Source: Meghimatium bilineatum
Taxonomy: Eukaryota > Mollusca > Gastropoda > Stylommatophora > Philomycidae
Direction: 5' to 3'
Assembly: GCA_034231615.1 (NCBI GenBank)
Contig: CM067306.1
Coordinates: 46,692,094 to 46,756,093 of the forward strand
Length of the DNA: 64,000 bases
In this document: positions 53,467 through 63,140 of the stretch, in pieces
Position numbering within the stretch: the first letter of the stretch is position 1
Layout: each line of letters starts with the position of its first letter
Position numbers and translations under genes: made by a program
Notes under the pieces: generated by a model
Seen by the model: the letters and a program-made list of their open reading frames with translations, nothing else
The model's database searches: none
Told to the model about the DNA's origin: nothing

Positions 53467-54043
53467 ACAACATCAGTATGAAATCTATTACAATTTCATT
53501 GATTTCAATAAGTCATAAACGGCATTACACTAAACCAGTTGAGAAAGGAGCAATGACCCACAGACATCCACAGAAAGCTCTATGGGAGACTTGAAGAGCT
53601 TTCAAATACAGCAGCATTTATTAAGAAAACTGGATTTGCTGTGTAGACAAGTTAAACTGCGAACAAGAAGTAAAATCACGATAAGATTAAGTTTGGCAAG
53701 AAGGTTTATGGGAAATTATAAGTAGTTTTAATTTTGACAGAAATATAATAGAAATTATTGAAGCATTATACAATGCAGTGCCCATGTGTTGCTGAGGTCT
53801 GCAAGAGGAGAAAAGAATGGTAACATTACCATTTTCTATTTTCTATGGTAACATTACCATTTTGTCATAGGAAGTGATTAAGGAAGTTTGGCATTAAGTT
53901 GTCTACCGTCACACCGTAAAAAGACTAGCAAAAACTTGACAAATCATGAAGAGGAAAAAGAAACCAACCATCTGGAACAGGAAAAGGTCCTTCAAGAAGA
54001 AACATATGATGCATCACCATGGAAGCTGAAAGGAGATGGCATT
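53467..54043 (+). repeat. Long inverted duplication, left arm
   Basis: 577 bp whose reverse complement lies at 58173-58719 with about 90 percent identity by eye. The arm is a composite: a LINE fragment, the 3' end of an I-type LINE (53540-53660), a SINE-like family A head (53790-53900) and endonuclease-upstream LINE sequence (53925-54043). A 25-bp tandem slip (TTTCTATGGTAACATTACCA...) is present only in this arm. Confidence 0.92.
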
Positions 54044-54059
54044 TCCAGCCAACCTTTTT

Positions 54060-54420
54060 TTTGTCTGTAAAATTCCAGACATGGTTTCGGGAACATAAGA
54101 AAACTGCAAGACCCTGGAAGCATATCCCAAGTAATAACAGCAATGACAAATTATACAATAGATATCTTATAACTTTTAGAGACAAGATTACAAGATTGAT
54201 AGGGACAGAATAGGGACAAAAAAAGAAGAGGCTAGGAACAGGACAAATGGTGTTGTCTTCAATGCTGAAGGAACAACCATGCACCACAGTAAAGGAGTTG
54301 CTTTCATTTTTTCAGAGGATGCACAAATGTCACTTATAGAATGGGAAGTCGACAATAGATAATATTATAGAAAAACTGTAATTCAACCATTTAAATTTGG
54401 AAAATGGTATCTGCTAATCA
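54060..54420 (+). pseudogene. LINE endonuclease fragment (RTE/L2-like)
   Basis: Reads VVFNAEGTTMHHSKGVAFIF then SEDAQMSLIEWEVDNR near 54245-54358. GVAFxF..xAxxSLxEWExVxxR is typical of the endonuclease of RTE/L2-like LINEs. Upstream (53888-54213) a basic stretch continues from the inverted-repeat arm. Damaged. Confidence 0.55.
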
Positions 54421-54539
54421 CTAGTAACACACATAATTACTTGTAATAATTAATAGATAATAATCCTGGCTTATTTCTTGATGTCGCCTCTTACAACACA
54501 AAGAAATAAACCGGGGAGTTGTGAAGACATGATATCTAG

Positions 54540-54725
54540 TCATGTTATGTGTTACCATGGTTGCTAGTGTGCCTCTTGGCCTGGTATCTCCGACTTCAAC
54601 ACCAATGATTGCTTGGTCATGACTGGTTCTGCTCAATGTCAGAGATTGCCAATCTTAGTTTGCAACCTCTGTTGGATGGGAAAAGCCCCTCCACTTTAAG
54701 GAGTTGGCCTCGATGGGGGAACCAG
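54540..54725 (-). repeat. Leader-type repeat, solo copy, minus orientation
   Basis: CTTGGCCTGGTATCTCCGAC, TTCAACACCAATGATTGCTT, AATCTTAGTTTGCAACCTCT and TTTAAGGAGTTGGCCTCGAT match 25130-25280 and 43755-43960 (reverse). Confidence 0.65.
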
Positions 54726-54879
54726 GAAGTCAAAAGTAGTTTCAGAAGGAACAAGAGGAAATATATAAATGAGTTGGCTTTTCCCTCTTAGTGGGAGGCA
54801 TTTTCTGAAAGCATGGTACACTGCTGAGAGTTGGATTGTTTTGGGTATGAAGTGAGGGCTGATTTCTCATAATTTCTGG

Positions 54880-55075
54880 GGATCGAAACAACAACAATAA
54901 ATAAGTTGGCAAGAGAGGCAAAAGAAGTTGCCGGAAATGGAAATATGAGAGACATGTACAACATGATAAAGAAACTAACTGGAAAATATAAACAATCATG
55001 ACACAATACATTCCATTTTCTGAACTACATCCTGCTAATCTGCAGGAGTTTGAGAATGAATGCAGAAGAAGCCAA
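54880..55075 (+). repeat. RTE-like LINE linker joined to a SINE-like family A 3' end
   Basis: KLAREAKEVAGNGNMRDMYN then MIKKLTGKYKQ (54905-54998) is the linker before the RT in RTE-like LINEs. At 54999 it joins family A text (CATGACACAATACATTCCAT, CTGCAGGAGTTTGAGAATGA, ATGCAGAAGAAG). Confidence 0.65.
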
Positions 55076-55084
55076 ATAAATAAG

Positions 55085-55330
55085 ACAAGACTCTAAGCAA
55101 CAATACGGAAAAAAGTTGGACTTAATCAGACATATACTTAAGTTGAATGACATTAGACTGTGATTACAATCATTAAAATTGGTACCAGATGGCCATAGAA
55201 AGAGAGGCAGACTGAAACTCTTTTGTAGAGTAACTATCAAAGACAGCATGCAAGAATGACAAAAAAGCAGTATGACATGGCTGGAACTGAAGAACACAGG
55301 TTTTTGTCCTATGCTCCATATTTGCTGTAG
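55085..55330 (+). pseudogene. LINE RT C-terminal fragment
   Basis: Reads LDLIRHILKLNDIRL, LKLVPDGHRKRGRLKLFCRV and TIKDSMQE. PDGxRKRGRPKxxxRR is a LINE C-terminal block; similar text occurs at 55964-56236. Confidence 0.65.
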
Positions 55331-55456
55331 GAAAATAAATAGAAAATAATCATGCCAAGTAGTTTTATTCTTTAACAGTGGACAATTGAAGGGTTTCTGT
55401 AGTGTTTCCTACCAAATAGCCATGAGGATTGAAAACATGTTCATTTCTCTTCTCAG

Positions 55457-55543
55457 GATCAATCAGCCCATGTAGATACAGCCCCAAGATTCCAAAGCAG
55501 AAACGATTGAGGAAGACTATGTATCATATTGTCCAGAGTGGAG
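55457..55543 (+). CDS. p55-type MAGUK, exon with the SH3-GUK hook start
   Basis: 87 nt between TCATTTCTCTTCTCAG and the donor GTATGC. It enters at phase 1 (A from 53263 plus GA gives Arg) and leaves at phase 1 with G. It reads SISPCRYSPKIPKQKRLRKT then MYHIVQSG. A basic stretch ending RKTMYxxxQSG and then, in relatives, an acidic DxDxEEIxTYEEV helix is the hook region before the guanylate kinase domain. That next exon is not in the window. The last 20 nt and donor resemble the units of the following minisatellite. Confidence 0.68.
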
Positions 55544-55799
55544 GTATGCATTGTGTAGCCACAGTGTGGATGTGTATCAAAATGCTTTATTATTTCCCAG
55601 AATGGTGTGTGTATAGAGTTTTCATAAATAGAGGCGTGATATTGCCCAGAATGGGAATATGTATATTAATGTCATTAATATGGTGCGGGAGGGGGGATAT
55701 TGTCCATAGTGGAGCCGTGTATGGGAGTGTGATATTGCTCAGAGTGAAGGTATGTATGGGATTTTCATAAATAGAGGTGTGATATTGCCAGAATGAAAG
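55524..55799 (+). repeat. Splice-site-like minisatellite, part 1
   Basis: Variants of GATATTGCCCAGAGTGGAGG plus TATGTATGGGATTTTCATAA plus ATAGAGGTGT, about 50 bp each, starting near 55524 (the exon end), 55585, 55640, 55697, 55730 and 55780. They are diverged. The array is cut by mariner at 55800. Confidence 0.8.
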
Positions 55800-55950
55800 T
55801 ACAAGCGATGGTTAAAAAGTAATGCCCGTAATTGTTATCTAAGTAAATACTGTATCGGTGTGAAATGTGTTAATTTTGCGAGAATCCACAAACACTCTTC
55901 TGCACTGTATAGCATAACCAACTTGTTTCATTAACAGTTTGCAATACAGT

Positions 55951-55963
55951 AACCATTTAAAAA
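55951..55963 (+). repeat. 13-bp target duplication, left copy (LINE in mariner)
   Basis: AACCATTTAAAAA, identical to 56237-56249. Confidence 0.9.
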
Positions 55964-56236
55964 GAATACGTGATGAACATCATAAAAAAACGCCGCTGGA
56001 CATACATCGGCCACGTACTTCGAATGCAGAAATACAGAATCCCACGACAAGCCTTCATGTAGACACCAGACGGGAAAAGAAAACAGTGAAGACCAAAAAC
56101 AACGCTCAGAAGAACATTTATGAATTAATTAAAATCAACAGGCATAAATACACAAGACCTGCAATCCCTAGCGACTGGCATGGAGAACTATGGCATCCGC
56201 CCTATGTGCCAAACTTGGCAAAAGAGGAACTGACTG
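55964..56236 (+). pseudogene. 5'-truncated LINE inserted in mariner
   Basis: 273 bp. Across frames it reads IIKKRRWTYIGHVLRMQKYR, IPRQAF, TPDGKRKQ, RPKTTLRRTFMN and ends LGKRGTD with GAACTGACTG as a short (ACTG)n tail. GHVLRM...TPDGKRKxGRPKTTWRR is a common LINE C-terminus. Confidence 0.8.
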
Positions 56237-56249
56237 AACCATTTAAAAA
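56237..56249 (+). repeat. 13-bp target duplication, right copy (LINE in mariner)
   Basis: AACCATTTAAAAA; its last A precedes ATGGCTGCCAATG, the probable start of the mariner transposase. Confidence 0.9.
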
Positions 56250-57460
56250 TGGCTGCCAATGAGGTACAGTTAAAACAATGATATGTCACAGAATTTCTCA
56301 ATGCTGAAGGCAAGATCCCAATTCACATCCAGGAAGGTTTGAAGAATGTTTATGGAGATTCAACAATGAATGAATGCTGACACGTTAGGTACATCGCTGT
56401 GATGAAGCTAAAGTAGGTCAATCTTCAATGGATGATACAAAGTGAACTGGTTGTCCATCGCAGTGACACCACACAACAGTCATTGAGTTTATGATATCAT
56501 TGGTGATTGTCATCTGGTAACACTGGATGAACTGCATGCCATGTTGTCCATTAGTAAAGGTAGTGTCCAGAACATCATTAAAGATCTGGGTTATTCAAAG
56601 GTTTGTGCACTTTAGTGCCCAGAATATTGACAACAGACATAAAGAAACGAGGAAAACCATAGCCATTAACCTTCTGCACAGTTTGGAAGTTAGGTTGTTT
56701 TTTTTGGCCATGGTAAGAGACACCATGGCATGGAAAGAGTGTTGTTGGAGGGGCCGATAGAAGGCACTAGAGGCAGAGGCTGACCAAGGTTGTACAAGAG
56801 ATATTCAGGAATACATACACATGTTGCTGGAGGAAGTGGGACAACTTTCCAAAGACTGGGATTTCAGGAGACTCTCAAGGAAGACTACATTCTGGAAAAA
56901 CTACATCACATGCCACACCATTACGAAACTGGAGGAGATGAGATGAACAAGAATATTGAGACTTGGGTTCATTTTTTTAAAAACCAGAATCCAAGAGATA
57001 GTCAATGGAAAGGCATCACACAACATTGCACACAAGAAAGAATTTCAAAAGTTCACTATCTGTAGGTAAAGTTATGGTCTCCATGTTTTGGAATGAAAAG
57101 GTTGTGATTTTTCTCAATTTCTTGGAACAAATGAACCATTATGCAGACCGCTACATTGAAACTTTGAAGAAACTTAGAGGCCGTCTTCTGCGACTTTACC
57201 CATTAAAAGATCAGAGAACTGCACTACTCTGGCGTGATAATGTCATGCCACACACTGCTGAACACACCATTGATGCAATAGGAGATTTTGGCTGAACAGT
57301 ATTACCACATCCCCTTACAGTTCTGATCTTGGACCTTCAGAATTACATCTGTTTGGACCACTAAAAGATGTGGATATCACTTTAAGGACACCAGTCTTAA
57401 ATGCACCATATGCAATTGGTTTAAGAAAATAGACACATTTTTACCATGCGGTGATAAATA
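56249..57460 (+). pseudogene. mariner transposase remnant
   Basis: Probable start ATGGCTGCCAATGAG at 56249. DNA-binding part: YVTEFLNAEGKIPIHIQEGL, KNVYGDSTMNE. Middle: HRKETRKTI-like (HKETRKTIAINLLHSLEV, 56640-56690). Catalytic part in shifted frames: ETWVHFFKNQNPRDSQW (first motif, the Asp before ET replaced by the local reading NI), GKVMVSMFWNEKVVIFLNFL, EQMNHYADRYIETLKKLRGR, RDNVMPHTAEHTIDAI (second motif, D kept) and TVLPHPLTVLILDLQ (third motif shifted). Dead, with many stops. Confidence 0.85.
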
Positions 57461-57629
57461 ACCTTGTGTGAATATGGACAAAAACTGTAGTAAATAAAGG
57501 AGGATACATTGAGAAATAAATTATTGAGTGCAGACTTCAGACTAGAATTTAATGTGAGTTTTATCTATTTTCGTGCCCATTTAATTAAAATATAAATTAG
57601 GTGTCACTTCTTTTTGACCATCCCTCATA

Positions 57630-57790
57630 TGTATTAAATTTTCATAAATGGAGGTGTGATATTGCCCAGAGTGAAGATATGTATGAGATTTACATAAATG
57701 AAGATGTGATATTGCCCAGTTAAGGTATGTATGGGATTTTCATAAATGGAGATGTGATATTGCCCAGAGTGGAGGTATGTATAATAGTAG
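57630..57790 (+). repeat. Splice-site-like minisatellite, part 2
   Basis: Continues the array after mariner: TTTTCATAAATGGAGGTGTG, ATATTGCCCAGAGTGAAGAT, ATGTATGAGATTTACATAAA, and at the end TGATATTGCCCAGAGTGGAG followed by GTATGTATAATAG (57750-57785). The last unit is the closest to the exon 55457-55543 boundary. Confidence 0.85.
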
Positions 57791-57899
57791 TAATAGCTGA
57801 CCATTGCAAGTAATGCTGACAACAGTTTCAGAATTTTGTTACTACATCTCTCTGGTGTGTGTGTAGAGATAACTGAAAATTATAATCTTGGCATAGAAC

Positions 57900-58160
57900 C
57901 CCTGCTATATTTGGGATACGTATGATCAAAATTGGGCATCTATGTTATTGGTCTTTTCAGGCAGCATGCTTTCTTTATGCCTCTGAGATATTATGCTACT
58001 TGGCGATGCAAGTACCTTTACTTGTGTTACTGCATCACAATGGATGATTCTGAGTGACAGACTCCCAGGATATGATGTCAATGTTGAAGCTCTGTAGGGA
58101 CACTGAGAGTCCTTGAAGCGTTTCTTCTGTTCACCGGCCAGTTGTTTTCCCCTGAAAAAC
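57900..58160 (-). pseudogene. RTE/L2-like LINE C-terminal fragment
   Basis: Reads AGEQKKRFKDSQCPYRASTL and HRDAVTQVKVL-like text; GGQKKRFKDSLK...SLKSFN is the usual form. The family is the same as 59050-59970. Confidence 0.65.
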
Positions 58161-58172
58161 TCTCCACACATC

Positions 58173-58719
58173 AATGCCATCTCCTTTCAGCTTCTATGGT
58201 GATGCATCATATGCCTTCTTCTTGAAGGACCTTTTCCTATTCTAGATGGTTGGTTTCTTTTTCCTCTTCATGGTTTGTCGAGTATTTGCTAGTCTTTTTA
58301 TGGTGTGAGGGTAGCCAACTTAACACCAAACATTCTTAATCACTTCCTATGACATGCATAGAAAATGGTAATGTTACCATTCTTTTCTCCTCTTGCAGAC
58401 CTCAGCAACACATGGACACTGCATTGTATAATGCTTCAATAATTTCTATTATATTTCTGTCAAAATTAAACTACTTATAATTTCCCATAAACCTTCTTGC
58501 CAAACTTGATCTTATTGTGCTTTTACTTCTCGTTCACAGTTTAACTTGTCTACACAGCAAATCCAGTTTTCTTAATAAATGTTGCTGCATTTGAAAGTTC
58601 TTCAAGTCTCCCATACAGCTTTCTGTGGGTCATTGCTCCTTCCTCAACTGGTTTAGTTTAGTGCCTTTTATGGCCTTTTGAAATCCATGAAGTTGTGGTA
58701 GATTTCATACTGATGTTGT
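58173..58719 (-). repeat. Long inverted duplication, right arm
   Basis: The reverse complement of 53467-54043, lacking the 25-bp slip and one 8-bp ACATCCAC block of the left arm. See the left arm for composition. Confidence 0.92.
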
Positions 58720-59045
58720 AAGTATGACCACATATTAGCTGTCCTGGGATGGGCTTATCAAGCATGTTTACATGTCTGGCCCATCTAACTTCGGCTTCTT
58801 TCAGTATTGAATGTTTGGGATGGTGGCTCTAGTGAGAACCTCAATATCAGGCACTCCATCCTGAGAAGTCCATGGACACAGCAGGTGTGAAAGTGATTGA
58901 ACACTCTGGCTTGTCTGCTATACACTGTCAAGGTCTCACAAGCATACAGCAAGGCAGTGAGCACACTAGGATGTGATAGACTTTAAATTTTTTGTCATGG
59001 CTAAAAATATATGAGGTATGCATGGGATGATGTTCACTTCCCTGC
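58720..59045 (-). pseudogene. RTE/L2-like LINE thumb fragment
   Basis: The minus strand reads DGVPDIEVLTRATIPNIQY and WARHVNMLDKPIPGQLIC with shifts, equivalent to the DxVPxxEVLxRA...RWAGHVxRM block of a common animal LINE. Confidence 0.65.
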
Positions 59046-59049
59046 TCAT

Positions 59050-59970
59050 GGACAGTCAGGGTTGTGAAAATGATGGAATAAAAATTAAATATGGGACAGA
59101 TGGAGAGTTATTTAACCTCAGACAACTACAAGTCTCCATCACAGTGATAGAGATAGCCATTACACAATCTGCTGTTTGCTGATGATTGTGCGCTCATTGC
59201 CTGCTCAGAAGAAAGATATGCAAGCACGTATGGATAGGTTTTCTACAGCTTGGGATATGTTTGGTCTGACCTTCAACACCAAGAAAATGGAGGTGGTGTT
59301 TCAACCCTCTCCAATTGAGAGAACCCAGCCATTAAGGACAATAACAATTATCTCCTATCAGTCAACATATTCACTTATCCTGGTAGTACTCTCTCCATTG
59401 CTGTCAAAGCTATCAGCAGAATCTCTCTAAGGTGACTGTTGAATTTGGCAGGCTGCATGTCGATGTATGGAAGCGGAAAGGCATTGATATTGCTACAAAA
59501 TTGTCTATCACAACATTATGCTCACTAGCTTAATATACGTCTGTGAGACCTGGACACTGTACAGCAGACATGCCAGAGTGTCAATCCCTTCCACACATGC
59601 TGTATTTGCAGACTTCCCAGGATAAAGTGACAAGATAAAATACCTGATACTGCAGTCTTCACTAAATTCAATATCTCAAGCATTCATGCAATACTGAAAA
59701 AAGGCTCAACTGAGATGGCTGGGCATGTTGTGAAATGCCTGGCAAATGCATCCCAAAATATCTGATGTATCCTTAACAGACAGAAGAAATGCTAGAGAAT
59801 AGACCCCAAGAAAACCAAATTTTTCTCAGCTTGTCTCTAAAGAGCTTCAACATTGACATCACATCCTGTTAGTCTGTCACTCAGAATCACCCAGTGTAAC
59901 ACAGCAAAGGTGCTTACATTACTGAAAAACATAAAATTTTAGAGGCACAGAGAAAACATGCTGCCTGAAA
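59050..59970 (+). pseudogene. RTE/L2-like LINE RT palm to C-terminus
   Basis: Reads LLFADDCALIACSEERYA-like text (59165-59225; ADDC with a shift), MQARMDRFSTAWDMFGLTFN, TKKMEVVFQPSP (59218-59310), then FGRLHVDVWKRKGIDIATKL, SLKSFNIDITSC (59835-59875) and NTAKVLTLLKN-type ending. Numerous stops and frameshifts. Confidence 0.75.
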
Positions 59971-60139
59971 ATACAGAGCAACAAACACAGAAATATCCAA
60001 TCCTAACCATTCGTTTCCCTAATATAGAAGAGATTCTGTGCCAGAATTGAACGTTTTAGTCGCCTCACACACCAACACAATTCTTAAACTGTTGTCATCA
60101 TCTATGTCAATAGTTATAGCTATTGTTATTATGATTATT

Positions 60140-60215
60140 AAATAATGATGAAATGCATTCTCTACAAGACTACATCCTGCTAATGAACAAGAGTTTGAGA
60201 ATGAATGCACCAAAG
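60140..60215 (+). repeat. SINE-like family A, 3' end only
   Basis: ATGCATTCTCTACAAGACTA, CATCCTGCTAAT and GAGTTTGAGAATGAATGCA. Confidence 0.65.
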
Positions 60216-60479
60216 ACCACATAGTGTCATATATTTTAGCCAATTAGAAGACTTGCTTTAGAGCATTGCCACCTGCATAGGATATTTCCCATGACTGTTT
60301 CAGTGTGTTCTAGTCATGATAAAAGCATGAGTTAATGCACTAAATCATAACCAGTTGACAATTCAATTCCCAGTCAACACAAAAACTTTTATATCACATA
60401 TGGAATAAAATTAGAAAAGTTTCAGTTTTTTTGGAGGGTTTGTTGTAAAATTTTCACTAGATCTGTCTTGTAGCAGGAC

Positions 60480-60800
60480 AATGGTCACATTAGATTTCTA
60501 GCAAGATGTAATCCAGATTCTCATAGCAGTGGTGAGGAATCGCAAACTAATGTGGTTTGGCCACATAATGAGGCATGATTCTCTTTCCAAAAATATCTTG
60601 TAGGGAACAGTTGAGGGTAGAAGAAGAAGAGGCCAGAGGATAGTAAGGATTGACAATATTAAAGACTGGACAGGATTAAGATTCTCCACACTCAAACAAA
60701 GAACTGATAACAGAGAGGCATGGCAAAAATTGTTTGTTCATGTTTCCAAAGTGATTCCCCTACAACCCTGAAAGGTTATGGGTTTGATGATGATGATGAA
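60480..60800 (+). pseudogene. LINE RT C-terminal fragment with (GAT)n tail
   Basis: Reads VRNRKLMWFGHIMRHDSLSK, NIL-stop-GTVEGRRRRGQR, IDNIKDWTGLRFSTLKQRTD, NREAWQKLFVHVSKV, then GATGATGATGAT at 60785-60797. Same family as 16245-16482. Confidence 0.75.
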
Positions 60801-61195
60801 TCCAGAAAATGGAAATTGCATTCGATTTCTGCTAATAAAACTATATATCCAAATTTCTATAGTGATTTGTATACATTCAGTGTTATATCAATTCCATTGA
60901 ATGGTGGATGTCTGTAACCATATCACTAGTTGACCAGTCTACTAAATTCATTCACTTAGCATACTAACCTTTTTTGCTAACCATTCAAATTGTATCCAAG
61001 GTCATCATTGCTTGATGTTTTTGCCATTAACTGGGTCTTTTTACCAATTTAGCCACAGATCTATACAAGTAAAGACAGACATTGTGATAATGACCACACC
61101 AATGATAGAATGTCATTGGTCATAGAAAATATTGACCTAACACTGCATCTTTCCCTACATCCATAAAAAAGTATACTCAGATCGCTAGTGCTAAA
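60800..61195. other. Unassigned AT-rich stretch
   Basis: No motif I can support. Confidence 0.4.
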
Positions 61196-61199
61196 TATA

Positions 61200-61535
61200 C
61201 TTTTATATGGATGGGATAGCTAGATACTCAATGCAGACAAAGAAAGAAGAATTTGTGCATTTGAAAACAAAGTGCTACAGGCATTTGTTGCAAATTAGCT
61301 ATATAGAACACTAGACAAATATATTCGTGTGGCAACAAATAAATGCAAGTTTTCAAGAACTACTTTTGGTAGTTGGGAAACAGCGTAAACTTGTTTGGTT
61401 TGGGCATGTAACAAGACAGGACTAACTTTCTAAAATTTTCCTGCAAAGAACAAGTCAGGGTAGAAAGAGAAAAGGGTAGAAAACAGGCAAGAAAAGAAAA
61501 TCCTAGATTGATAACATCAAGGAACACACATTCGG
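61200..61535 (+). pseudogene. LINE RT C-terminal fragment
   Basis: Reads ERRICAFENKVLQAFVAN-like text, then GKQRKLVWFGHVTRQD, LSKIFLQRTSQGRKRKG and IDNIKEHT. Same family as 60480-60800 but extending further upstream. Confidence 0.7.
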
Positions 61536-61714
61536 TTGCGTCTGTGGGTCTCACCAATGGCCCACTAGACAAACCACCTATACAACAGAAAACCTTAGTA
61601 GATGACATGCCATTGAGGCTCTCTTATGGAAGCTTTGTAGCATGTAATCTATACAATTATAGACTCTCTTTGAGTAGAAGGCTCCTTCATTGCACTAAAT
61701 CAAAAGCTGAAGTC

Positions 61715-62510
61715 TTAGTTAGTCGTCGGATCATCATCACTGGAAACTGGACACATACATAGTTGTTCCGATCTCTCCTTGAGTGTATCCGCCATCACAC
61801 TTCTGCTGACAGTACCGGTCCCATGCTGGTTGACCATCATTCTTCTGCACCATCCAAAATGTTCACCTCTAGCAACACTGCATTTCAATCCCTGATCTTT
61901 AATCCTAGCCATTGAAAAGAAATCATCATCCACATTAGTCTCACACTCGCGTGTTATATGACTTAAGGAGTTCAAAATGTCAGCGCGATCCATTGCCCCA
62001 TCGCCCTGTGCCACAATCGCGCACAATGCCAGTTGATCCACTCTTTCATTGCCTCGAATGCCCACATGTCCCGGCATGAAAATAAATGTAACCACTTTCA
62101 AGCTCGCCTTTCTCAAGGCCTCAATCCACTGTTCGCGAACGAGACCCACTTGTACCTTCTTAATCATACTCATAGAGTCACTCAAGATGCAGACCTGTGT
62201 TACCTTCTGTGTGCGTAGCCACTCAAATGCCTTGGTCACCACCATAGTCTCCATGGTCATACTACTCGTAGTGACCGCAAAGGCACCATTTTCCTCCTTG
62301 ATCGTTTTACCTGCGCACTAGCTGTAAAGGCCCAAGCACTGCGAACATGCCTAATTACAGATCCATCAGTGTATATAATCAGCTGAAGTCTTCTAAGTAT
62401 GAAAGAAAGCTCAGAAAAACCACCCCACTGTACATATGAAGTAAAAGCTAATTGCTCGCAATTCCTGGGGTTCTCAAACAAACAACATCAAGGATCAACA
62501 TCTAGGCATA
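61715..62510 (-). pseudogene. RNase H of LINE family B
   Basis: Frame 61715-62260 (181 codons): TMETMVVTKAFEWLRTQKVT, QVCILSDSMSMIKKVQVGL (catalytic Asp in LSDSMS), VTFIFMPGHVGIRGNERVDQ (last motif), DRADILNSLSHITREC and a tail RSEQLCMCPVSSDDDP. Upstream frame 62257-62481 has LQLIIYTDGSVIRHVRSAWA (first Asp). A shift at about 62258 splits the domain. It is the best-preserved member of this family here, and its C-terminal CxC plus acidic run is distinctive. Confidence 0.8.
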
Positions 62511-62639
62511 ATTTTTTTCTTTCCTCAGTGTGACTGAGGATAGAGGTGTTTGAAGACCTTTTTTGCTGATGTCTCCAATGTAGGGCCTTCACAGCACAGT
62601 GTGCAGGTAAAATGATCAGGGACAAGATTGGGGCCTTTG

Positions 62640-63140
62640 CTGTGACTACGAGTAGCCATGGAGATTATGGCAGTAACCAGAGGATTTGAGTGGGTAGGCA
62701 CACAGAAGGTTACACGAGTCTGCATTTCGAGTGACCCCATGAGTTGATTTGGAATGTACAAGTGTGTCTCATTCGCGAACGGTGGGTTGTGGCAATGAGA
62801 AAGGCAAGTTTGAAAGTAACTACATTTATGTTTGTTCCGGGACGTAGGTCAATGAAAGAGCAGATCAACTGGTGTCGTGCACGATTGTGGCACACAGTGA
62901 TGGGGCAATGGATCGAGCTGATGTTTTGAACTCCATAAGAGATACAGCATGCTTGAGTTAGACTAGTGTGGATGATGATTCCTTTTCAATGTCCAGGATT
63001 AAAGATCAGAGTTTGAAATACGGTGTTGCTAAAAGTGAAGAATGATGGTCAACCAGCAGAGGACTGGTAATGTCAGTAGAAGTGTAATGGTGGATACTCA
63101 GGAAGAGATCAGAGAAACTATGGACATGTCCAGTTTGCAG
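62640..63140 (+). pseudogene. RNase H of LINE family B, plus-strand copy
   Basis: GAFAVTTSSHGDYGS (equivalent to the first strand pair), then CLIRERWVVAMRKASLKVTT then FMFVPGRRSMKEQINW (damaged GHVGIxGNE) and RARLWHTVMGQWIEL. The C-terminal WTCPVCSDDDDD-like end merges with the (GAT)n at 63139-63157. It faces away from the minus copy at 61715-62510. Confidence 0.65.

Larger units (their letters stand above)
55802..57627 (+). mobile_element. mariner element with nested LINE fragment
   Basis: 1826 bp between TA dinucleotides (55800-55801 and 57628-57629). The ends are CAAGCGATGGTTAAAAAG and, reversed, TGAGGGATGGTCAAAAAG, a mariner-like terminal repeat with GGTTAAAAAG. Removing the 286-bp LINE insertion plus duplication leaves about 1.54 kb, close to the family's usual 1.3 kb. 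It sits inside the minisatellite. Confidence 0.85.
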
